Part shown: piece by piece, positions 1 through 4,363 of the stretch | How the letters are laid out: every line of letters starts with the position of its first letter | Numbering within the stretch: the stretch's first letter is position 1 | Origin: a bacterium | Lineage (GTDB): Bacteria > JAHJDO01 | DNA length: 6,291 nt | Assembly (NCBI GenBank): GCA_030671985.1 | Contig: DAOVHI010000085.1 | Location: 1-6,291, forward strand | Direction: 5' to 3' | Translations under genes and position numbers: made by a program | Notes under the pieces: model-generated | What the model saw: only the letters and a program-made list of their open reading frames with translations | What the model was told of the DNA's origin: nothing | Databases searched by the model: none

Positions 1-368
1 ATAAAGATAATTATGAGAAACGAGAGACATACCCCTGCAATCTGTTTAAGCCGATTGAGACGTGATTTCCCCAAAAACAGGTTCAGAGCGCTTATGTATT
101 CTGATTGTTCTTTTGTGACTTTTTCTCCTTTTCTTATTATGTTCTCTCCTTTAGATATCATTTTATATTGCGGAGAAGCATCCTTCTCTTTCTTATCTAC
201 GACGGAGAAGTCACACGGAGAAAAAATATCATATTTTGCAATGTCCGATTCTTTAATATCTATTCTATGCACTTTAATAGCGGGAATTAATGAGCCTACA
301 AGCGTAAAGTACACGACTATTCCAAGCAACCAGCGATACAATAACTTCTTTTTCTTCATATTCTTCAT
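1..368 (-). CDS. N-terminal part of a PgpH/YqfF-like 7TM-HD membrane protein (runs off the left edge)
   Basis: 122 codons of an open frame that continues past base 1. Seen: a basic start (MKNMKKKK), a first membrane segment at about residues 9-30 (LLYRWLLGIVVYFTLVGSLI), a short outside segment, and the start of a second membrane segment from about residue 109. The outside part has two signatures of the 7TMR-HDED/PgpH family: 'DIFSPCDFSVVDKKEKDA' (residues 47-64, family pattern di.aP.dfsv.D...t) and 'ISKGENIIRKGEKVTKEQ' (71-88, family pattern kkGe.ivr.Ge.Vt.eq). Family members carry a cytoplasmic HD domain, and those studied hydrolyse cyclic di-AMP; that domain lies outside the window, so enzymatic function is inferred. 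The two signatures are normally separated by a large domain that is missing here. The ATG at 368 overlaps the aspS stop (ATGA), which suggests translational coupling; an in-frame ATG at 359 is an alternative start. No clear Shine-Dalgarno is seen for either. Confidence 0.75.
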   Translation of the reverse strand, partial: MKNMKKKKLLYRWLLGIVVYFTLVGSLIPAIKVHRIDIKESDIAKYDIFSPCDFSVVDKKEKDASPQYKMISKGENIIRKGEKVTKEQSEYISALNLFLGKSRLNRLKQIAGVCLSFLIIIF

Positions 369-2149
369 GGGATTTTATTTATCATTTTAATGTGTAATTC
401 CTTCAACTGATTTTCAGCCACCTTTGACGGAGAACCATCCATGAGAGAAGTGGCCTTTTGAGTTTTAGGAAACGCAATCACATCTCTAAGTGATTTGCTT
501 CCAGTCATAAGCATTATAAGCCTATCCAGTCCGGGAGCAATACCCCCATGCGGCGGAACTCCATAATCAAACGCCTCAAGCAAATGACCAAATCTTTTTT
601 TTGCCTCTTCCCTATCAATTCCCAAAAGCTCAAAAACTTTTTCCTGTATCTCTCTGGAATGAATTCTTATACTGCCGCTGCATATTTCTATTCCATTTAG
701 CACTAAATCATAGGATCTAGACATTATTTTCTCAGGAGCAGTATCAAATAAAGGAATATCTTCTTCCCTTGGCGCTGTAAACGGATGATGCTCCGACTGA
801 TATCTTTCCTCTTCTTTATTCCATTTCAATAACGGATAATCCGTTACCCAGACAAATTTAAACTTGTTTTCGTCCATAAGACCCATCTTTTTCCCAAGAT
901 AGTTTCTCGCTTCTTTTAACGAATTAGCAACAATCTCCGGAGTATCGCCAACAAATACAAGTAGATCTCCTGTTTCCGCATGCATTTTCTTTACAAGTAA
1001 ATTAATTTCATCTTCTTTAAAAAACTTAATTATAGGCGACTTCATCCCCTCAGCAGAAACTTTTATCCATGCCATTCCCTTCGCACCGCCCGTAGCCGCA
1101 ATTGAAGTAAGATTTTCCATTTCTTTTAAAGAGAATTGAGCCCCGTTTTTAATGTTTATTGCTTTTATTTGTCCGCCACTCTCAAGAACCTTTTTAAACA
1201 CGTTAAATGAGGTGTTTTTAAAAACATCTCCAAGATTTATAAACTCAAGTCCAAACCGGATGTCTGGTTTATCAGTTCCATATATGTCCATCGCATCTTT
1301 ATAGGTAAATCTCTTGAAAGGTGTTTTTGTTTTTATATCCAGAACTTTGCTGAAAATACGCGACACCAGCCCCTCCGTTAGTTTATAGATATCTTCTTCA
1401 TCCACAAACGACATCTCTATATCTATTTGAGTAAATTCAGGCTGTCTGTCAGCCCGAAGATCTTCATCTCTAAAGCATTTAGCGATCTGAAAATATTTAT
1501 CCACACCGGAAACCATCAGAATCTGTTTGAATACCTGCGGAGATTGAGGTAAAGCGAAAAAATTGCCCGGATGAACGCGGCTTGGAACAAGATAATCTCT
1601 TGCTCCCTCAGGAGTGCTTTTTGTAAGTATAGGTGTTTCTATCTCTATAAATTTCTCTTTTGACAGGTAATCTCTTGTTGCCTTATATACCTCATGTCTT
1701 ATGATTAAATTTTTCAACATAGATGGACGACGCAGATCAAGATATCTGTATTTTAACCTTATATCCTCTGCTGTGTCTATGTTATCTGCAATTTCAAATG
1801 GCAGAGCCTTTGATTTTGAAAATACCTTTATCTCTTCTGCGAATATTTCTATTTCTCCAGTTGGAATACCAAGATTGATCGTATCGGAAGTTCGGTTCTT
1901 CACTTCTCCGCTTACCGCAATAACCCATTCGTTTCTTATACTGCTTGCTGTCTTATGTGTCTCTGCATTAACATCGGGGTTGCATATGATCTGTACAATC
2001 CCCTCTCTATCCGCAAGATCAATAAACAGCACGCCTCCATGGTCGCGTAATTTTCTCGCCCATCCCATTACAACAACACGCTGCCCAACATCTTTCTTGC
2101 TCACATGTCCGCACATGTGTGTCCTTTTCCACTGCCCAGTTTGTGTCAT
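365..2149 (-). CDS. aspS: Aspartyl-tRNA synthetase, bacterial type (AspRS)
   Basis: Full-length 594-residue class IIb aminoacyl-tRNA synthetase, cytoplasmic, charging tRNA with aspartate using ATP; the length is normal for bacterial AspRS. Domains in order: N-terminal OB-fold anticodon-binding domain (about 1-110, with 'GWARKLRDHGGVLFIDLADR' at 29-48); catalytic core with 'YRYLDLRRP' (134-142) and 'TPEGARDYLVPSR' (179-191); motif 2 'FRDEDLRADRQPEFTQID' (226-243); a bacterial GAD insertion at about 300-410; then 'HHPFTAP' (454-460), 'GSIRIHSREIQ' (492-502) and motif 3 'GIAPGLDRLIML' (536-547). The residue after 'RKLRD' is His37; E. coli discriminating AspRS has Leu here, and His is typical of non-discriminating enzymes that also make Asp-tRNA(Asn) for GatCAB, so this may be one. 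The start at 2149 is supported by a GGGGG element 6 bases upstream. The stop overlaps the next gene by 4 bases. Confidence 0.98.
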   Translation of the reverse strand: MTQTGQWKRTHMCGHVSKKDVGQRVVVMGWARKLRDHGGVLFIDLADREGIVQIICNPDVNAETHKTASSIRNEWVIAVSGEVKNRTSDTINLGIPTGEIEIFAEEIKVFSKSKALPFEIADNIDTAEDIRLKYRYLDLRRPSMLKNLIIRHEVYKATRDYLSKEKFIEIETPILTKSTPEGARDYLVPSRVHPGNFFALPQSPQVFKQILMVSGVDKYFQIAKCFRDEDLRADRQPEFTQIDIEMSFVDEEDIYKLTEGLVSRIFSKVLDIKTKTPFKRFTYKDAMDIYGTDKPDIRFGLEFINLGDVFKNTSFNVFKKVLESGGQIKAINIKNGAQFSLKEMENLTSIAATGGAKGMAWIKVSAEGMKSPIIKFFKEDEINLLVKKMHAETGDLLVFVGDTPEIVANSLKEARNYLGKKMGLMDENKFKFVWVTDYPLLKWNKEEERYQSEHHPFTAPREEDIPLFDTAPEKIMSRSYDLVLNGIEICSGSIRIHSREIQEKVFELLGIDREEAKKRFGHLLEAFDYGVPPHGGIAPGLDRLIMLMTGSKSLRDVIAFPKTQKATSLMDGSPSKVAENQLKELHIKMINKIP

Positions 2150-2152
2150 TTA

Positions 2153-2188
2153 CATCCCCCTGAATCCCCCTTCAAAGGGGGAATTTTG
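2153..2188. repeat. Short palindromic dispersed repeat (CCCCCTGAATCCCCCTTCAAAGGGGG type)
   Basis: The core is an inverted repeat with 8-bp arms, TCCCCCTT (2165-2172) and AAGGGGGA (2175-2182), separated by CA, preceded by a second CCCCC block (2156-2160). Similar C5/G5 palindromes are common dispersed intergenic repeats in many bacterial genomes. On the plus strand it is followed by ATTTTGTTTTTTT and looks like an intrinsic terminator, but no plus-strand gene ends here. On the minus strand, the direction of the neighbouring genes, the T-run is lost, so it should not terminate yhcG transcription well. As RNA it would form a strong hairpin directly ahead of the aspS Shine-Dalgarno. Confidence 0.7.
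2156..2160 (-). promoter_or_regulatory. Shine-Dalgarno of aspS, located inside a dispersed repeat
   Basis: On the minus strand CAGGGGGATGTAA precedes the aspS ATG; the G-run is 6 bases from the start codon. This fixes the start at 2149. The G-run is part of the CCCCCTGAATCCCCC repeat, so the ribosome binding site seems to be supplied by a repeat element. Confidence 0.55.
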
Positions 2189-2213
2189 TTTTTTTATCTT
2201 AACATATCTCTTC

Positions 2214-2257
2214 TGTCATTGCGAACGAAGTGAAGCAATCTTGGTTGTCATTCTGTG
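2214..2257. repeat. Dispersed repeat of the TGTCATTGCGA...GAAGCAATCT type
   Basis: The segment starts TGTCATTGCGAACGAAGTGA and continues AGCAATCT; the unit TGTCATT recurs at 2246-2252. Within it ATTGC and GCAAT form short inverted arms. I recognise this as the widespread bacterial repeat whose translations read 'CHCERSEAI' on one strand and 'KIASLRSQ' on the other. Here it overlaps the end of yhcG and provides that gene's last codons and its stop. I cannot count copies in the genome from one window. Confidence 0.7.
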
Positions 2258-3247
2258 GCTCAACCCACTTCCAATTTCTTCTTCACTTGGCAATTTAGTC
2301 TTATATTCCGCTACGAAGATATTATTTTTCAAGCCACCTAAGGCATAGTGTGCTTCTTCCTTGCCCTTATATTCACAGATAATCAAGCCTACAGGTGACT
2401 TTTCCCATAGATACATCTTGTTTTCTCGGTAGTAGTTAAGGTATTTATTCATCTGCCCAACATATTCGCTTTTGAATTTACCTATCTTTAAATCCACTAA
2501 GATAATACAAGGGATGCCTCGATAATAAAACTCAAGATCGACTGTATGAATCTCTTGGTCAATGATAATCTTACGCTGGCGGCCTGTAAGAGAGAAATCA
2601 GGCCCAAACTCCAGTAGTAATCTTTCTACATTAGCCAACAATCCTTCTTCTAATTGTCTTTCACTATGACCATTCCGAAGCTGGAGGAAATCAAAATTAT
2701 AGGTGTCCTTAAAGACTTGCTCAGGAAGAATAGGGGTTAAGGGGAAAGAAATAGTTGTGGTAATCTCTTTCTCTTTTAGAGTTCGCTTATAAAGATTTTC
2801 TGCAAGATTCTTTTTTAATTGTCGAACGCTCCAACTGCTTTGAATAGTCTGAAGCTCATAGAACCGACGCTCTTTCCCATCGCTAATTGTAATTAGAACA
2901 GTGTAGTGAGTCCAACTTAATTGTGACATCAGTGATGTCACAATTGGATAGGTCTTATAAAATTGCAACATCCGATAGATGTCTCTTTTCTGAAACCCTA
3001 AATCAGTGGATAATCTTTCAATGGCATTTTCTCCATAATCAGCCCTTTCTTTATGTTCCAACTCACCTCTTGCAATCCGCTCACCTACTTGCCAATATGT
3101 TTGAACTCGAAGATTATCAACTGCCTTGTAAGCCTGATAAGTAGCTTTCTCAAGCAGACTCCGAATATCTCTTAAAATCTCATTGTAACCCTCTATCGTT
3201 TCCGTGTTAAATTTTTTGTCATTTGAATTTTGAATTTTTTTCGTCAT
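2216..3247 (-). CDS. yhcG: YhcG/DUF1016 family PD-(D/E)XK nuclease-fold protein
   Basis: 343 residues from the ATG at 3247, the usual length for the family. Numbering from this ATG: the N-terminal DUF1016_N helical domain covers about 20-155 and includes 'YWQVGERIARGE' (51-62), 'LSTDLGFQKRDIYRMLQFY' (79-97) and 'SQLSWTHYTVLITISD' (108-123). The C-terminal nuclease fold covers about 175-325, with 'HTVDLEFYYRG' (234-244, Asp237), 'ILVDLKIGKF' (249-258, Asp252 and Lys254 as the D-x-K part) and 'YVGQMNKYLNYY' (262-273). The active-site pattern looks intact, with Asp where ELK is more usual. YhcG proteins are predicted DNA nucleases, often mobile and near restriction or defence genes; no precise role is known to me. 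An in-frame TTG at 3262 would overlap the upstream gene and is less likely. The upstream HEPN-like gene ends 5 bases before this ATG. The last ~14 codons lie largely in a dispersed repeat. Confidence 0.92.
   Translation of the reverse strand: MTKKIQNSNDKKFNTETIEGYNEILRDIRSLLEKATYQAYKAVDNLRVQTYWQVGERIARGELEHKERADYGENAIERLSTDLGFQKRDIYRMLQFYKTYPIVTSLMSQLSWTHYTVLITISDGKERRFYELQTIQSSWSVRQLKKNLAENLYKRTLKEKEITTTISFPLTPILPEQVFKDTYNFDFLQLRNGHSERQLEEGLLANVERLLLEFGPDFSLTGRQRKIIIDQEIHTVDLEFYYRGIPCIILVDLKIGKFKSEYVGQMNKYLNYYRENKMYLWEKSPVGLIICEYKGKEEAHYALGGLKNNIFVAEYKTKLPSEEEIGSGLSHRMTTKIASLRSQ
2919..2945. repeat. 27-bp near-perfect palindrome inside yhcG
   Basis: Arms AATTGTGACATCA (2919-2931) and TGATGTCACAATT (2933-2945) are exact reverse complements around a single central base (2932). 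It lies within the yhcG codons for 'PIVTSLMSQL' at a position where family members have ordinary sequence, so reading frame and protein are not disturbed. It could form an RNA hairpin or cruciform, or be a binding site; no function can be assigned from sequence alone. Confidence 0.8.
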
Positions 3248-3252
3248 TTTAC

Positions 3253-3777
3253 TTAAAAACAAGGTGCATCTCCAGATGCAGTTGACAAATTCTCGTTCTT
3301 AATATCATTAGGCATTACAAATATTGATGCCAAAGGATAACTTTCTGAAGCAGTTATTAATTCTGGTTCTTTTAAAAATTTATTTAAAACACGCTCTGAA
3401 AACTTCCATGGATCCAAACAGATAAAATCTTCATTATTATTGAGTTTTTTAAATTCCGGAATAGCAGAGAATGAGGAGCTAAACATGTATTTTGTTTTGC
3501 CTTTTTTCGGCATGCTTTGATGCATAAATCCGTTTCTAAGCATTTCCCAAAAGATGCATCTTTGCTTATCGTTCATCTTTAAATCTTTTGATATTTCTTT
3601 TTTTACCGATTCTTTATCAGAACATTTGCCGGCTAGCTTTAATTTTCCAATTATATATCTTTCATATAAAGGAATTGCAACCATAAATGCAGCAAACCCT
3701 CCATCTCCTTCAGGTAAATCTTTTAGTTTATTGATAGGATTAACAAACCAACGATTAAAATATTCGATTGAATTCAT
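3253..3777 (-). CDS. Conserved hypothetical protein with HEPN-type RNxxxH motif
   Basis: 174 residues, soluble, no signal peptide or membrane segment. I do not recognise a named family, although the phrase 'LPEGDGGFAAFMVAIPLYERYI' (cut: LPEGDGGF at 21-28, LYERYI at 37-42) followed by 'FWEMLRNGFMHQSMPK' (76-91) resembles a widespread uncharacterised group. The second phrase contains R81-N82-x-x-x-H86, the RNxxxH signature of HEPN ribonucleases and HEPN-fold proteins, lying in a region expected to be helical. An RNA-cleaving or RNA-binding role is therefore possible but unproven; the rest of the HEPN fold was not checked. The start at 3777 is supported by AAAGG (3784-3788) 6 bases upstream. It lies 52 bases after the zinc-ribbon gene and 5 bases before yhcG, so it is probably co-transcribed with yhcG. 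It does not look like a standard antitoxin. Confidence 0.8.
   Translation of the reverse strand: MNSIEYFNRWFVNPINKLKDLPEGDGGFAAFMVAIPLYERYIIGKLKLAGKCSDKESVKKEISKDLKMNDKQRCIFWEMLRNGFMHQSMPKKGKTKYMFSSSFSAIPEFKKLNNNEDFICLDPWKFSERVLNKFLKEPELITASESYPLASIFVMPNDIKNENLSTASGDAPCF
3255..3280 (-). terminator. Possible weak intrinsic terminator or attenuator at the end of the HEPN-like gene
   Basis: On the minus strand the arms TGCATCT and AGATGCA (7 bp, separated by GG, so a 4-base loop in practice) are followed by CCTTGTTTTTAA. The T-run contains the last codons and stop of the HEPN-like gene. The stem is short and only moderately GC-rich, and yhcG starts 5 bases further on, so it could at most reduce read-through into yhcG. 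Confidence 0.25.
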
Positions 3778-3783
3778 TACTTA

Positions 3784-3788
3784 CCTTT
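3784..3788 (-). promoter_or_regulatory. Shine-Dalgarno of the HEPN-like gene
   Basis: AAAGG on the minus strand, 6 bases before the ATG at 3777-3775, in the context AAAGGTAAGTAATG. It supports this start codon and is the clearest ribosome binding site among the accessory genes here. Confidence 0.5.
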
Positions 3789-3829
3789 CTTGCTTTGTTT
3801 TAAGTTTCGCTCATTTTTTAATTTCAGAT

Positions 3830-4336
3830 TCAACTTTGCTTTGGGAGGTCTCTTCTACAATATCTGCAAACGATTGCCTCTTTCTTTATCTCTTCAGCAC
3901 AAAATGGGCATTTCTTTATTTGTTTTATCTCTGTAATACAGTGATATGCTAAAACTTTTTTCTCTTGAATCCATCCGCGTAGAGTCTCTGTATCAACTGG
4001 TCCGTAAATATTACCATTTGGTTTTTTAATTTTCCATTTTTTGTCTTCATTATCTATAGCTCGCTGCCCTTTATCAAATAAATCCCTGAAGAAAGGATTG
4101 GAAATCGCATCATCTACAGTAGTCTCTGCTTCAGAAGTCCTTACTATGTTGGTGTTGCCGCATTTTGGGCAACATAATTGTCCTGCCTTGCTATCACGCC
4201 AAATAATATAAATTATTCCAGGAATAACAAAACATATTAATAATATTATTGAAATTAAACAACCAGCTCCATCCCAGCTAACTCTCTTGGTTATTCCTGC
4301 ATATCCGCAATTTGGGCATTTTATATATTGAGCCAT
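3830..4336 (-). CDS. Zinc-ribbon / transmembrane / GYF-like / zinc-ribbon protein
   Basis: 168 residues, not a named gene. Seen in order: a zinc-binding pair C7-x2-C10 ('CPNCGYAG'); one hydrophobic segment at about 25-46 ('CLISIILLICFVIPGIIYII') ending in the motif 'PGIIYIIWR'; a second pair C56-x2-C59 ('CPKCGN'); a GYF_2-like segment at about 101-133 ('WKIKKPNGNIYGPVDTETLR'), matching the pattern W......G..yGPv....L..wi..g.v; and a C-terminal ribbon C143-x2-C146...C157-x2-C160 ('KCPFCAEEIKKEA', 'CRYCRRDL'). The first two pairs around a membrane segment recall the LITAF-like arrangement, in which both pairs bind one zinc and the hydrophobic part dips into the membrane. It is probably a membrane-attached protein-interaction module; no enzymatic residues are seen. 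It follows the PEGA/TPR gene by 27 bases. An upstream GGAATGGGATT may act as a weak ribosome binding site. Confidence 0.85.
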   Translation of the reverse strand: MAQYIKCPNCGYAGITKRVSWDGAGCLISIILLICFVIPGIIYIIWRDSKAGQLCCPKCGNTNIVRTSEAETTVDDAISNPFFRDLFDKGQRAIDNEDKKWKIKKPNGNIYGPVDTETLRGWIQEKKVLAYHCITEIKQIKKCPFCAEEIKKEAIVCRYCRRDLPKQS

Positions 4337-4363
4337 AAGAATCCCATTCCATTATCTGGTCTT

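Noticed and set aside
13-390. Plus-strand open frame of 125 codons opposite the PgpH-like gene
   Set aside because: Low-complexity Phe/Ser-rich translation with no family resemblance; it is antisense to a frame with clear family motifs and membrane segments.
2165-2195. Functional intrinsic terminator for a plus-strand transcript
   Set aside because: The hairpin plus T-run exists on the plus strand, but no plus-strand gene leads into it; it is better explained as a dispersed palindromic repeat.
1701-2348. Plus-strand open frame of 215 codons crossing the start of aspS, the intergenic repeats and the end of yhcG
   Set aside because: Antisense to two well-supported genes; it includes the repeat translation 'CHCERSEAI', a typical sign of a spurious frame.
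2921-2943. CRP-like operator (TGTGA...TCACA)
   Set aside because: The half-sites are 11 bases apart instead of 6, and the site lies deep inside a coding region.
2923-3144. Plus-strand open frame of 73 codons within yhcG
   Set aside because: Antisense shadow; its start resembles yhcG ('MTSVMSQL') only because it lies in the palindrome.
3260-3262. TTG at 3262 as the start of yhcG
   Set aside because: It would overlap the end of the upstream gene and add five non-conserved residues; the ATG at 3247 is simpler and gives the normal family length.
3554-3952. Plus-strand open frame of 132 codons opposite the HEPN-like and zinc-ribbon genes
   Set aside because: Spans two real minus-strand genes and their gap, has a Phe/Leu/Ser-rich composition, and shows no motif.
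3253-4336. Classical toxin-antitoxin pair formed by the HEPN-like and zinc-ribbon proteins
   Set aside because: The zinc-ribbon protein is membrane-anchored with a GYF-like part and does not resemble a MNT or other antitoxin; the gap of 52 bases and the sizes give no support.
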